Source: Nothophaeocryptopus gaeumannii
Taxonomy: Eukaryota > Ascomycota > Dothideomycetes > Mycosphaerellales > Mycosphaerellaceae
DNA: 64,000 nucleotides
Assembly: GCA_031771865.1 (NCBI GenBank)
Contig: JASISA010000023.1
Location: forward strand, 1,860,001 to 1,924,000
Direction: 5' to 3'
How positions within the stretch are numbered: position 1 is the stretch's first letter; every line of letters starts with the position of its first letter. This document shows positions 10,473-23,132 of the stretch, in pieces. The notes below the pieces were generated by a model that worked only from the letters and a program-made list of their open reading frames with translations, was not told the DNA's origin and searched no databases. The position numbers and the translations under genes are program-made.

Positions 10473-11603
10473 CAAATTCGATCGTAGCTGAGAGCGTTTT
10501 GTGGTGGTTGGAGAATGGATGATTCGATTTCGCGACTCCAGAAGGTGCAGGAAGGCCGAGAAGTTCGGGTGGGCCTGGCGGGTTTTGTTGGCACGAAATC
10601 ACCCAAGGAATGCTCCAAATCTTTTCAACTATTCCCAGGATATCGAAATGACTCTCTAAGCATCGATTAAACTGGAACGGGTCCTAAGTTTGGCCGCTCC
10701 AACGCCCGATATCCAATTCTTGACGCACCCGGCACAGAGGTAAGTTTGGGCGCGGACGGCAGCCGGTAAGGCTGTCGTGGGAGCCGGAAGCCGCGTTTGA
10801 GAATTCTGGCATGTCGTTTCAAGGACAGCGTAATCGCGCACGTATCATTCAACGCCGGGTATGATTGCGATTGGGAGATTCTCTCGAGAAGGCTGAGGTC
10901 TGAGGTCAGCTGGCGAATCATGAGATGCCACACCGCGCTGCTTGACTGTTCGGCAGCCAGGACCAGGTCGGTCCTCAGATCCCGCTGTCCAGTGCCTGCC
11001 CGAAGTTGTTGCAAGAAATGTCGCAGAAGTAGAGTCGAGAAGCTGTTGTTGAGAAAGGGGAATGGCCATCTCATGTTTTTGTTGGATGCACAGAATAGGC
11101 TGTTCTTGGCGCCCGGTTGGATCCAAGTTCTCGGTACCCCAATAGAAGCTCTTGAATCTTACTGTATGCCACTCCGTCAATGGCGCGCTTGCAGGTCCAT
11201 CAAATACCACTCCACTCGGAAATAACTCCGAGTCATTGCAGTGTGATAGATTCCTTTCGCTTTCATTTCCGTGACGCCAGTGGATTCTGTACATGTGGTG
11301 GTCTGATCGAGGTTGCCGCCCGAAGGTGGAAGCAAGCTTCCTAGTGCGCACGTTGCGTTATCAGTAAGTTTCCAGCGCCAAGGCAATTTTAGATGATCAG
11401 CGACTCAAGGTCATGAGATCCGGTCCAGCAACCAGGTTGCTGTCTTCGTGCCCTAGCGGCCGCTCTGTGAAGAGGAATGCTTCACAGGCAACTGCCCGGA
11501 AATTCATCTCCTTGCATCTGGCAGCTGATGGACAGGTTGGCTACCTTGCTTCAAGATAGTCCAGTGCAAGTGTGTGTGTGTAATTCTCACCATCCAAGGT
11601 GTA
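10473..11603. other. 1.1-kb intergenic region, no confident gene
   Basis: Antiparallel overlapping frames (10797-11225 plus, 10845-11351 minus) are open for over 140 codons, but they have no domain, no intron structure and composition expected of chance frames in GC-rich DNA. A short GT run lies near 11570. Confidence 0.4.
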
Positions 11604-12575
11604 TCAGGGCGGCGCGAGCAAAGCCTTTACCCTCTCAATCCTCTTTTGCGCGTTCTCCAGCCGGTCCAACCTCTTCAACCTCTCGACCTCCCTCTGCTCC
11701 AGGGCACGTAGTCTCTGCCTTAATCTCTCGTTCTCCGTCTTCATCCTCTGCGCCAACTCGTCTCCAGACGCAGCCGTAGTTGTAGAAGTCCTGGGTACAG
11801 TCTCTATAACGTGAGATTTGGCCTCCAAGCTCTTGATCCTCTCCCTCAGCGCCGCATTCTCCCTCCGCTCTGTAGCAACCATGTCGTTTGCTTGTTGGAA
11901 AAGACTCGCACTCAGTTCTTCAACCTCACCGTTCATATCTTTGACCTTCGCCTCTGCTGCGATGCGCGCAGTCTGCTCTTTCACAAGTGATGCTTCCAGC
12001 TCTTGCTCTCGCATAGAAGAAGTGCCCTCAGTTGCAGTAGGTGCAAGCGAGGCCTTTCGCATGAAACTACCAAACCGTGAGAGGCCGGGCTTTTCAACGT
12101 GTACGGCTGGCGTGTGAGGAGCATGGTCGGAGTCGGATTTGTTCGAGGTGGAGGAGCTCTGGCGTTGGTGCTGCAGGCGAATCTGCTCTCGTAGAACGCG
12201 GATCTCATTTTCGTATTCCGCGAACCTCTGCGCTGTAGCTGTAGCGTTAGTACTGTATGTCCATGCCTGAAGCATTCATGCAATCCTGAAACGCATGCTG
12301 CTGTCTCGACCTGCTCGAGGACTACAACATGCGGCAATAAGAAACGGGCTTCACATACAAGCCGCAGTGGCGTTCTGCGCCAGCAGGCTATTCTCCTCCT
12401 CCAACTCTCTGATCCTCATCCTAGCCACATCAAACCCCTCCTTGGAAGAATTCCTGTGGTGGTGGTGGTGGTGGTGGTCCACGTCCAGGGCCGAATCATG
12501 CGCTCCATGCTGTCGGCGCAAACCAGAAGAGACGCCGACGACTCCGTTCGCCAATACCGCATGACTGCTTGCCAT
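11604..12575 (-). CDS. Sec2-type Rab GEF domain coiled-coil protein
   Basis: Exon 1 (12575-12359) and exon 2 (from 12238 or 12232 to 11604) give about 283 residues. The intron has GTATGT, a perfect TACTAAC branch site, and two tandem CTACAG acceptors that are both in phase, so two isoforms differing by two residues are possible. The segment EVEELSASLFQQANDMVATE followed by RRENAALRERIKSLE matches the Sec2/Rabin8 coiled coil, which catalyses nucleotide exchange on the secretory Rab Sec4/Rab8 on post-Golgi vesicles. Fungal Sec2 is usually longer, so this may be a short paralogue. A run of seven His near residue 40 comes from a GGT repeat (minus-strand CAC) at 12456-12478. The C-terminal third is another coiled coil. 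Confidence 0.7.
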
Positions 12576-15282
12576 AACCCGCAGGCACTCGCGGATCAGC
12601 AGAAGGAATGTGGAATACGAGTAGAGGCGACATGAGCGCCGGTATAAGAATGAAGCAGCGCCAGCCTTCCCTTCTCGAAATCAGCCTCCCAGTACCGTAT
12701 CAGTATACATTCGACTTCGTCCAGTAGGTATGTAGGTGATCATCTAAGACTAAGACACATATTCCAGACAAAGGGCGGGGTTGCAAGGCCAGCGGCTGGC
12801 ATCGGAGGAAGCGGTCATTACAACCGACAGCTACAAGGCGGCACGAGCCACATGCCTCAGGGAATGGGAATGGAATGGCACCCCGCCAGAAGGGACCTGA
12901 TTAAAGTCAATCTCCCTTTCCCACGTTGTGGTGGCTGAATGACATGCAGCTGTTTGGAACTAAGGAATTGACAGCTAAACACTTTCGCCGAAGCAGTCGC
13001 CATAGCTACAATGCTACTAATAGCACATTGACTACAACAAGGACGTTAGCAATATCTGCGCTTTGTCGTTCATACATGTATCCGATTCAGTGCAATGAGA
13101 CACGACCAAATAGCAGGCTCGTGAGCGATCGGCGGTACTGCTCAGACCAGATCTGCTTGCCTTGAATCATCAGACGAGGGCAGGTGATAGTGATCGTGAG
13201 CTCTCTTCTGCGCGCGACAATTTGAGTACTGCTAACACGACAACACTAGCAGGGGAATGCGTACAGTCTTTGAGTGGAATTCAAACGCGGTTGCTCTCAT
13301 TCTCTCAGTAAGACCCATTTTCTAAGCTGTTGATGTCGCACTCAGCGCTATCTGAGAGTGGGTAGCACGCCGAGGGGCCGGCAGCGAGCTGACACCTTTT
13401 CTCGCATTACGGTGTGCTTTGCGGCGGTATCTCCCACCGTGAAGACGCAAATGCGTCGTACATATCCAGCTGTCGCGATCATGCTTGGAAAGGCGTCTTT
13501 GGACGCATCCTGCGAAAGCAGCACATGGGGTCACGCAAATCCATGAGCGCGCAAGTTGTCTCGAATGGCAGAATGCCGCCGGGAGAGACTCTCACTTCAA
13601 TATCCCATTGCCTGGCAAATTTCGCGACATTGTGCCAGAATATTCCACGGTAGCGGTTACCACCCTTATCAAGAAGATCGGGAGATCTGGGCAGCCACGT
13701 TTCTCAGAATCAGTGGAGACATCGAAGGCGTCCGGAACCGTGTTCATGCTATCGACTGGCCTCGCCAGTGCAGGAAGCTTGGAGTGGAAGTGCCAAAGTC
13801 GTTGCAGCGCCAACACCGAGAGCCGACGATATGTTCTCAATATGTCAAAGTCTCCTGCTTGATGATGTTGTCGGGAAGGAATTTGAAGCGAAACAGAAGC
13901 ATGAGACATAAGTGGATTTGAGTCAAAGCACTTCTACAACTTACCTCTTCCGGCAAACGCGTTGACGGAGTCAGAAGCGAACGTGGACTTCGAGAGTGCA
14001 GTCAGCGTCATTATTGTGGGCATGCTGCATCCTCGCGTAGATTGAGTCCGCTGCTTGATGTCATCCGCGGTTGGCGCCAGAAGCGAGCGTCCAGGTTTTT
14101 GAACCAGTGCCCCTTGCAAGGACAGCGGAGCGAGGGGCGCGGCTTTACGCATCGCTTTTGAGCCACGGAAGCCACAACCTCAAACGATCTCATGACCTCG
14201 GAGCCAGGCATAGCAGGAACCTGCAGGCGTGGTAGCCTGAAGTAATGACCGCGACAGCCACAGCGAGGCGCCACATGGTCCGCGGAAGCGGCATTCCATG
14301 TGTGACGAAATGCACTTATCAAAGCCTATGACCAGCTGCACTCTTGGTTGGTCGGAGGCTAGGAGTAGTGCGAAGGAGCCGCAAACGCAGAGAGTTTGGG
14401 AGAGCCGGGGTATCGTGACAACCTCTACCCCCCTCTTGCCAGCTGTCAGCCTCTGCGGCTGGTGAGCAGGTAGTGTTCGTTTGCCACCGACATACAGCAC
14501 GCTTAGACCGAATGTCGACCGAAGCGATGGTGCAAAGTGCAAAGCAGTATAGGCCGGAATCAACTCTAGGATAGTCTATCTTGTCATGCGTTTCGTGCGA
14601 CGAGTCGCTGGGTAAGAAAAGTGGACGTCGAACGAGGTCGAGCGAGGCAGAAAGGTCGAGGATCGTCACGACGGGTAGCATCGTCGATCGTGGCGCACAA
14701 ATGGGCTTAGCGCGTCGGTGGAGGAGCTTGCGACCGTCATGAGCAGCGAGCGAGCGACGGACCTGACACCGATCGTGACAATCCTCTGGTGCAATCTTCG
14801 CCTCCAGCGCAGCAGCTTCTCCGCGAAAGTGAGAAAAACGACCGGTCGTGCTCTTTTCATTCGTTGGCGGAGCAAGGGCGACAATTCACCGCGCGGGCAA
14901 GCATTTCGGAAGCTACGCAATAAGCAGTCGTGCCTACTCGACAAGCACCCATCCTTGCAAGGCGAGCTTTCGCACAAACACGCAGTTTGCCACTCCAACA
15001 CTGCATTCATACGAGAACCCTCTCACCTTCAATTGCGCCGCACTCGACGCTGAGACTATTGGACATACCTTTTGGCGCCTGCACGCTCTGATCCAAATCG
15101 CAGCTCGACCACACAGACGAGGCTTTTAGGTCTCCAGAGCACAGTGGTCAGCCGACGCCAAAGCCAGCACAACCCGCCATTGCCTTCCAAACAGCAGCCT
15201 CACTCTCGAGACTCTGAGCACAGGCACGCCAGTATCCACACTTGCACCACTCTTGCCTCTGCAGCATATTGCAGTGCCCAGC
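12576..15282. other. 2.7-kb gene-poor stretch
   Basis: Short frames occur throughout (13414-13921 plus, 13592-13909 minus, 14180-14681 minus, 14666-15010 minus) but overlap antiparallel and lack domains or splice structure. The right part, roughly 14750-15282, is probably the promoter and a long leader of the bZIP gene, being rich in CA and CT runs close to its ATG. Confidence 0.4.
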
Positions 15283-16454
15283 ATGTCCACAGACCAGATG
15301 TTCCAACATGCGGTCAATCAACCTTTCGACGACCCTGCTTTTGAGCCTGACTCCGGCTTCATGTTCGAAGGCGGCGACGATGACGAGTTTCGCGACATGC
15401 AGCGGAACATCTCTTCGCTGAATGTATTCCAGAATGGCGACTCCATGACGTGAGTTGTTGTACCTGTGTCTGCCCCTCGACCTTCGCTGACTGTTGCAAT
15501 AGCGCGGGCGCTTTCGACCCATCATCGCAGTCGACTTTCGTGACCCCAATGTTCTTCGACCAAAGCCAGTTGTCGCCAGATTCTTCCGCATTCTCCCAGT
15601 CTCCGACGACGTTTCAAGAAATGTCTGCACAAAGTGACATCCTTGACAGTCGCGGGTCCAGTGTGGTGCATCGCTTTGGGCAGATAACACCGCCAGATGA
15701 TCTGACACCAAAAGAGTATCCGTCGATACAGCCGTCGAAGAAGCAAGCGGCTGCTTCCAAGGCGGATTCAGCATTTAGCGCCAAATCAGAAAGAGCTCGT
15801 AACGCAGCTAATCAGAGGCATGCAAAGGCCAAGAAAGCTAGGAAAGACAGTGTCAACCAGTCCCAGAGCCCGGTTGCAGACGTGTCGGGGGAGGCGGACG
15901 ACAAGCGCGACAAATATCGGGAGAAGAATCGACTAGCAGCAGCGAAGTGCCGCGCGAAGAAGAAGGGGAACACGGAGGACCTAGAAGAGTCAGCTAGAAT
16001 AGCGACAGCGACCAACACCAAGCTAAGGGCAGAGGAGAGGGAGTTGCGCGACTTGTTCTCGAGTCTGCGTCACGCCGCTCTCGCTCACGACCCTAGTCAA
16101 GGCTGTAATTGTACGACCATCCACATGTATAACAGCAACAAGGCCCAACAAGCTGCAAGAGGTGCGGCGATGGGTCTGCAAAACCTCGCCGCGGCGACGG
16201 CGTCTCCATCGCTGGGGAGTGATGGGTCGGCGGCATCGTCTCCAATGGATGCGTCGTCCAGAACTCAGTCATTCTCAGCATCGCGACCAACGTTGGCAAC
16301 ACATCATCCGCGGTCGCAGTCCCTAGCAGGCTCATTCAGCTTTGCCCCATCGAAGACATCGAGAAAGCGGTCTCCGGTAACGATTGCACCGGCGCCGGAA
16401 GATCTTGAGGAGGATCAATATTTGTCGGGGTACCAACAGTTCGGGTTGAACTGA
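15283..16454 (+). CDS. bZIP transcription factor, ATF/CREB type
   Basis: Exons 15283-15449 and 15503-16454 give 372 residues. The basic region lies at about 190-210 (REKNRLAAAKCRAKKK, with the N-x2-A-A-x-C-R signature of ATF/CREB factors), followed by a weak leucine zipper and a Cys-rich patch (GCNCTTIHMY) typical of fungal AtfA/AtfB-like proteins. It should bind CRE-type sites (TGACGT) in the nucleus and act in stress or developmental control. A second lysine/arginine-rich patch at 151-170 may be a nuclear localisation signal. The N-terminus is acidic with Ser/Thr/Pro sites suited to MAP-kinase phosphorylation (PPDDLTP, QSPTT, QLSPDSS). Intron 15450-15502 has GTGAGT and AATAG borders. Confidence 0.88.
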
Positions 16455-18027
16455 AGAGTCGGCATTCATGAGGAGACATGAAGTTTCGAAAAGGTTCTAG
16501 GACGGATGATATGAATGATGATTGCACGGCCGTATGAATGTATCATAGTCGGATTGGTTCTAGAGTGTTTGCGAAACGCATACGCGGAGTTGAGGAAATC
16601 TTCATGGTAGCAATGCCAGAAAAGTGGTGGCGCGCAGAGGAAAGCTTGTAGTCCCCAGACCAGGTGAACCGGACGCCTTTAGCTAGTTGAAATGGTATGC
16701 AGAGAATTTGCGTTTCCGAGATGGATGGCCACGTCGCGCATAAGTACTGGTGAGAAGCTTCGGAGGTCAGATTTGCATCACTGTGACAGCGACGCCAAGC
16801 ACCATGGTCTTGAGGGGAGGCAGAGAAGGGAGCCCGCAGGATTCCAAGCCCGACGCCGCGTTAGCTCAGCCTCTCCCTTCCTATTCTTCTGTGATCATGC
16901 CGTACATATGTTGCAATCGTTGCGTACACATTATAAGCGTACGACAGTGCAGATGCTGTAGCATGATCATCGTTGCGTGCGCTACTAGCTGATGGCATTT
17001 TCGGCGTGTAATCTGGCCTTTGGTCCTAGCACAGAGCCGGAATCCATACAAGGTAGGACTACCAGCTTCGTAGTTCTCGACAACGTCCTAGGAAGTATCG
17101 CTGATGGGTCGCAGGTTTGTAGATTGATGGGCCTTGTTCGGTAAGTCCATGGTTCCTAATGTGTCTATCGGTGTCGTTGTGTTCTGCGTAGGATGCTTCT
17201 CGAGGCCAGCAGATCGTCTTCAGCCGTTGCTGTTCGTCGGAAGACTCGTCGCGGAACATGTGTTCCCGCAGTGATTGAATCTAGATCATCCCCGTTCGTT
17301 CCTTCCGGTAGGTTGGTCGGAAGTTGTGAGGATATGAGTTGAGGTTGCTGTTGTCGTCCTCGTGGCCAACACCAGCAGGAGGAGCATTTTGCGACCGGCG
17401 ACGCCTCCGCCGCTACGGACCTGAGTCTTCCGGACGAACCTATCACGGACGGCCCGTATCAGTGCCATATAGATACAACGATCATATCTCAGCCAATTTC
17501 ACGAGTTCTGAGATGCCGACAGAGAGGTGGGATGGTGGGTGTTGATGTGGTTGGTGAGAAGAATCGAGGAAGAAACGAGACGGAGGCAACAGACAGCTGA
17601 AAAGTTACCTGCTCGGGGCCTGACCGGCAGATCGGAGAAGAGGCCCAAGAGCGATTCTTCGATCGCGGTGAGACGGCCGACGCCGAAGCTTGGCGCCGAG
17701 CCGCTGCAACTTCCCTTTGGTAATGAGCTTACCTTTGGTATTTGTCACTCCGTTATCGTCATCTTTAGAACATCATACGCTCATAAGAACGACATCAGTC
17801 CTTCGTCTCTCGCGCACACTATTCTAAGCCATCTGACCCGGTCATTGCTTCCAGTCGCACTCGCAGCACCTCGATCGCGGGCTATGTTCGGATGTGTCAC
17901 ATCCGTCCGAACACATGGTGGAGGCATGCTTGCTGGGACAAGGGACGTGGCATGACCACCTGACCACTTTCCTGTTTCTTCCACCACACTCCATTACCGG
18001 GACGAGTGCCTAGACAACTGCTTGAAG
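16455..18027. other. 1.6-kb gene-poor stretch
   Basis: No frame has an ATG start plus domain or splice support. The longest (17527-17955 plus, 17165-17446 minus) are unremarkable. Nothing else was recognised. Confidence 0.4.
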
Positions 18028-18291
18028 ATGGATCCCTTTCGCTCCCGAGTATCCATGCGGAACGCCGCGAACTCTTGTCTGTTCCCTTGCGTTGAGCTTG
18101 CCGATTTTTACGGCACGTCCATCGATGTATGGCCAACAGGACTTGGACTGGAAACACCAATGCGATTAGAACGCCGTGAAAAGCTGAAACTGCTCACTCC
18201 AAAGCAAGACGAGGGTATGATGCCTTGGGTCGAAGACGTGAACTACTGGACATGCCTTACCACTCTGCTCACAAATATGGGAGCACTTTAG
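18028..18291 (+). CDS. possible small protein, 87 aa
   Basis: An ATG in a good context (TTGAAGATGG) opens an 87-codon frame ending in TAG. The translation is mixed in composition, with an even spread of charged and aromatic residues (PFRSRVSMRN, DEGMMPWVEDVNYW) rather than the Arg/Ser/Pro bias of chance frames here. There is no signal peptide, TM segment or known domain. Without splice sites or a homologue this remains a guess. Confidence 0.25.
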   Translation: MDPFRSRVSMRNAANSCLFPCVELADFYGTSIDVWPTGLGLETPMRLERREKLKLLTPKQDEGMMPWVEDVNYWTCLTTLLTNMGAL

Positions 18292-19135
18292 AGGGTGAAA
18301 TCCCAGTAAGAGAGGTAAGCGATACTTCTGGTAACAAGATTGAAGAGGAGCGGATTCTGGGGGAACGGCTGCTCTTGATTCCTGCCATCCTGCAATAATT
18401 GATGCTACCATGTCCATGTGAGGTGGATGGTCTTTGAACGTCGATGTTTGCGTTTCGGGACGTACGGTATTCCAAGGCTGCCCGAATATGTGCTTTGAGG
18501 TCCTAGTGCACAGGACCAGGCACGGTCACCGGCTGAGATCGCTGTTCGATTGATCTGATGGTATACAAGCATCCTTTGGTCGTGTTCGGGCCCCTCTTAG
18601 TCGGGAGTCTCTTCCGTACCTGGCTTGCTCACGTTTAGCACAGGAATAGAATCCGACATCGCTCATTCAGGACCGTTCGAGGTAACAAGCATGAAGGCTG
18701 GATATGATTCAGCAGGTCGAGCTTCACCTTGCAGATCACACATAGCAGGACCCGCTCGTATGTTGAAGAACGACATTTCGCTCCCAGCTCGCAGCACGCT
18801 TCCCAACATATACTGTTTTGCGACCAGAGGTCCCATCCCATGTCGCCTGGCAATGACATGTTGATCCCATCCTCACCCCACCTGCTCGAAGACTCGATGT
18901 GAAAAAGAAGTTGAGCACGGGCCACCGCGTTTCGGCCCTTCACGTTCGATTCCGTCCACTCCCAGTCCAGGCGCCATCTTCGACACATTCCCAGCCGCAA
19001 TGCTGAAGTTGACTTGGATCAACTTACACATTGAGCCGGCACAACTCGCTCGCCGTGCAGCACTTTTTGTACACCTTCGCATGCTTCATCAACAAGCCTG
19101 ACGCGAGCACGAATGAGCTGCATATTACACTCGAT
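18292..19135. other. intergenic, nothing recognised
   Basis: The minus-strand frame 18635-19000 opens at TTG and has no domain. The + strand frame leading into the next gene is open from 19013 but without an ATG until 19136, so an upstream exon of that gene could lie here. Confidence 0.35.
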
Positions 19136-19722
19136 ATGAGTCCAGATCCCCGCACCGGCTACAATGACGCTGTAGATCGCTGGTTCGCTCTATCAAAACT
19201 CCTTCCTCACTTTAATGTCACTGTCATCGACGACTTCGATTTCGAAGCAGACCTAGCCATCCATCATCGGCTTCTAAACGGCACCACCGTTCGCCCTGCC
19301 TTACCGCCGTCTGCCAGCTTCAACGTCATCTCTGAGTATCGCGGAGTCAAAGCTATTATTGGGAACCGTCTCATTGAGCCGATCGAAGGCTCTCGAGGCC
19401 CGAAGAAGGCTTTCTATGGGTACAGGTGCACAATAGCCTCCGTACTATTCAGTCTTGGGTGAAGGACGGCTGCCTCAACCAAAATTCAGGGCCAATGCGC
19501 AATCTGCAGACGAAGGCCGACCTGGCCATGATCGAGACCTGGGCGCAGGCTAGGGCTGATAGGTGTCGGCTGACGGGGCAAGAAGAGATTGCGCTCAGGA
19601 AGAAATGGAGCCAGGAACGAGACGATCGAAGTGCGATCAACCACTGGAAGAGTGCTTCAATGGAGGAGGCGCGTAAGGAGGTGGAACGTAGACGTGCCAC
19701 CGGACCTCCGTTAGCCTTCTGA
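19136..19722 (+). CDS. uncharacterised protein, gene model uncertain
   Basis: Two adjoining + strand frames read as protein. The first contains DRWFALSKLLPHFNVTVIDD and is open to 19462. The second, in another frame, contains DLAMIETWAQARADRC and EEIALRKKWSQERDD and ends TGA at 19722. They can be joined by an intron 19336-19436 (GTATCG donor, AATAG acceptor), giving 161 residues from the ATG at 19136. Alternatively the first frame is coding right up to a frameshift near 19420, which would make this a pseudogene. The C-terminal half is highly charged and helical. No family was recognised. Confidence 0.4.
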
Positions 19723-20017
19723 TTGTAGCCTGTTTGCGTCCTCTGCATCGAAGCGGACGGCGAAACATAAATCGTTGCGACATTACCTTGACCGACGTAC
19801 GATGCACCGCATTGGTGATGCACAGAACCGTACATCAGGGTTGCTAATCCTTTTTGGCACAGATATGGCACGAGAAGAGAGACGCATTTGGCACGAGTGA
19901 TGGAACACAAACTCATCCAGATAGCAGGTCAAATCGCAATACCCATTCCGCTATCTTGTGTACTTGTCCCATGGATGCCCATATTCTGCCACGTGCTAGT
20001 CTTCACCGCAGAGTAAA

Positions 20018-21768
20018 CTAATGCGCAAACCTAAAATCCAACCTCTTATTCCCCTGATCCTTCGTATTAGCCAAATAATCCTCCTTCTCCTCGGGACTCA
20101 TCGCCGACCAGATCCTCTCCCGGCGTTTATTGACCGTCACATAGAAAACCTCCAATCCAATGAACAAAATCATATTGTAAACACAAACCGCAATCAAAGC
20201 CGCGTTTCCAGTTCGATATAACGGCTTATCGTTATCCCGATATATCTGACTCGAGATGATATTCGACATTTGGACCGTCATGTTATACAGCGCTGATGCG
20301 ACGGTTCGTGTACGAACGGTCCCGGCATTGCGGCTAGTGATTGCGACTAGGATGGCGTGGACATATGGATAGCCGACGAGAAGAGTAGCGATGGTCCATC
20401 GAGCCCAATGCGAGGAGTTGGCAGGTAAAGTCTCAAGGGCGATGAGGAGCGGTAAGGACCAGATTTGTCCGGCTAAGCCGAGGAGGAAGCGCTGGTTGAT
20501 CTTCTCGGAAAGCCAGGTCCAGAAGAGGAGTTGGAGGATGAAGAGCACGTAGGCTGGGATTGTGAGAAGGTTCGTCTCGAATGTTCCGAAGCCGAGAGCT
20601 TTCAGGTTGAGCGTGAGATAGCTGGTCGGTGGAGTGTTGGGAATAGTCCAAGACAGGCCGACAAGGTATAAAGGCCACATGTGGTAGTCATTTAAGCAGT
20701 TCCAGAGCATACTGAGATTGAGTCCCTCTCGGTTGTGCATATCGCCTTTGCTAGGATCGTCTCGGATGACACGATTCGCAATGATTTTCTCCTCCTTCTC
20801 GTCAAACCAACCTTTCTTGCCACGGAACCAGCTTGCTGTCGTGTAAGGGCTAGCAGGTAGATAGAACCAAGCGAAGATGCCGATAAGACCAGTCAACATC
20901 CCCTCGAGAGCAAACAGCCATTGCCATCCAGCTAGACCATTGTAGCCGCGAAGTCGAAGGATACCATAGGCCAAGAACGCCGAGACAATCTGAGTAGATT
21001 GATAAGCCACCCAGAAGAATGATAGTCTCCTAGGCAGTTCTGTCGACGTGTAGTAGTAGGAGAGGTACAAGATAGTGTCTGGAATAAAGCCACCTTCGAT
21101 AAGTCCAAGCAAGAAACGACAGATGAAAAATGACGTTCGTCCAGAGAGGAATGCTTGCATGCTGGCGACCAGACTCCATGATACCATCTGCACAGGTATC
21201 CATCGATCGGGTCCCAACCTCTTGGAGATCATCTGCGACGGCAGCTCCGCGAAAAGAAAGGAGCAATAGAATATCGTCATTCCATTGTTGTAATCATTGG
21301 TGTTCATGTGTAAGTCTTTCAACATGTTGTCGGATAGAGCCTGTTGGATGTTTCCTCGGTCCAGCTGCAAAGCGAAGAACATGAGGCAAGCGAACGTGCA
21401 TATTCTCCAGTCGATCCTTCGGACGAGGCGTCGCTCCTCATTTGGTTCCCTGATGAGTGTCAGCACGCCGTTGATGTCTAGAGACGCTTGATGGGATGAG
21501 AGCTGACTTACCATGTGTAGTCGGGATCATATCTGTGCAGACCCTCCCAGTGGTCGGCAGGCTTGTAGAACGAGTCGAGCCCTTTCGAAGCGAACGTCGT
21601 GCTATTGATGTGAGGATTCTGCCCATGGTTGACTTGGGGTGGAGGTTTTAGTACGTTCGCTGTCTCGAAACCTGCTGCAATGGAGCCGATAATGGACGAC
21701 TTTCTTCTCTGCGCCTCGTGGGATGTGCTTGGCCCCAACGAGAGGCGCGGCTCCTTGTCGTCGGCCAT
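20018..21768 (-). CDS. MFS permease, ACS (anion:cation symporter) family
   Basis: Exons 21768-21512 and 21449-20018 join W-E-P-N-E-E-R to give 562 residues. The junction RYDPDYTW|EPNEERRLVRRIDWRI is the diagnostic start of TM1 in the Dal5/Tna1/Fen2/Seo1-type family, and the DRGNIQQAL motif after TM1 and RFLLGLIEGGFIPD in TM4 also match. Twelve TM helices are expected, with an N-terminal cytosolic tail of about 110 residues. Members carry vitamins, allantoate, nicotinate, organic anions or alternative sulfur compounds across the plasma membrane; the substrate cannot be assigned. The intron (62 nt) has a clean GTAAGT donor. The nearby taurine-type dioxygenase makes a sulfonate substrate conceivable but unproven. 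Confidence 0.92.
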
Positions 21769-23132
21769 TTCGTGCGACGTTGCTGGGTCCTGAATACTTG
21801 GCTCCTGGCAACCTTTGCCTAAATGAAGTGAATCAAGGCTATTGGCAAAGAAGCTTCGACGATATCGTTCTTCTTGACGCTGCGAACCAAGACATTGGCA
21901 GAGCTTACCACTGGTATATACATTCCAATCAATGAAAAAGTAAACTTTCCTACCCACGTTGTCTGACGTCTAGCAGAGGCCGAGAAGGGCTTCGATTTGT
22001 TCCGTAGAAGCACGTAATCGCAGCCACGAATGGTTCTCTGCAGAAGAGAGATATCCTTCGCCAATCGCAGGGCAGATCGCCCTCGAAGGTAGCATGGCAG
22101 TTCCGATATCCCAACGGAAGATCGGGACCGCGCGCGTGGATGTGTCCGCTGCAGTGCGCGGCAGGCGATCGGTGGAGACAATGTGCTCGAGAAGCTGTAT
22201 GGCGTGCTCTTGAACCATACCTCCAGCATGCCATACCAAGAGGCGAAGGAGCATGCTCGGCACGAGCGAGCCCGAGTCGCCGCAACTGAAGTAATAACTG
22301 AAGTCATGATGCAACGCATTGCTGCGGATGCTGGCCATGTCGTTATAGGTATATGCATGTACGGTATGGAGGAGCGGAGGAGTCTCGAAGGTGCAAAGCT
22401 CAGTCGCTGTCGGGAGCATTGGATGGCGCTTTGACCAGCTCGCTTGGCCGTCCAATCACAAGACTCACGAGCTTTCACTCGAACAACATCGCCACTCCTT
22501 CTCCTCCATCCAATTCTCCCCTACTGCGCATCACCCTGGCCCAAAGCTCAGTGAACGCCGGACACTTCTTGGATGAAACAGAGTTTGGCCCGTTACGAGA
22601 AATGTCCTCAAACGTGGATTGCCCGGAAGGCGGATGGAGATGTCTTTCCACCCTCACAACACAGTTCTACTGCTGAAAATAACAATCCCGATGAGGAGCA
22701 GTGAATTGATTGGGGGCGTGGCTTGGTCATCTGGGTTTCCTTTCAAACCGGTATTCAAGACCCAAGAATTGTTCTAGCTGACTCGGCAGACATCCAAGAG
22801 CCTCAATGACGCGATCCCTCCTCACATTGTCACCATTGAGATATCATGCATTAAGCACTTGGCACATCTTACAGTCCTGCGCAATAATGCAGGCACAAAT
22901 TTCTCGTGACAGCCTTCAGCCTGTCAGATCATAAGCTTGATGCGTGACAACATAGGGAAAGAAACAAGGAGCACCTCGCTCGACCAAACACGCACTCTCT
23001 CACGCAATTCTGATGTCGTATTTGCTGATAGCTCGCCTTCAGGAACGGGGTATAGTAATAAGTACCTGAAAGTACGTACTTCTCCGTTTCAATTTTTTCC
23101 TCGCGTCACGCATTGGAAGATAAGCACGCAGG
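21769..23132. other. divergent intergenic region, 1.4 kb
   Basis: This lies between the ACS permease (minus) and the dioxygenase (plus), so both promoters should lie here. The minus frame 21970-22419 (ATG, 149 codons) and the antiparallel plus frame 22183-22434 are both open without domain support, and neither is called. The last 150 bases before 23133 are A+T-richer and pyrimidine-rich, as in a core promoter. Confidence 0.4.

Noticed and set aside
10797..11351. Antiparallel 142- and 168-codon frames
   Set aside because: They overlap each other, have no domain and look like chance frames in GC-rich DNA.
13414..13921. Overlapping + strand frames as a possible gene
   Set aside because: Three phases are open over the same interval, with an antiparallel ATG frame as well; no phase has consistent coding character or splice borders.
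15148..15774. 208-codon minus-strand frame
   Set aside because: Antisense across both exons of the bZIP gene; chance frame.
21970..22455. 161-codon minus-strand frame (ATG at 22419) between the permease and the dioxygenase
   Set aside because: The opposite strand is open at the same place, the composition is unremarkable and no domain or splice signal supports it.
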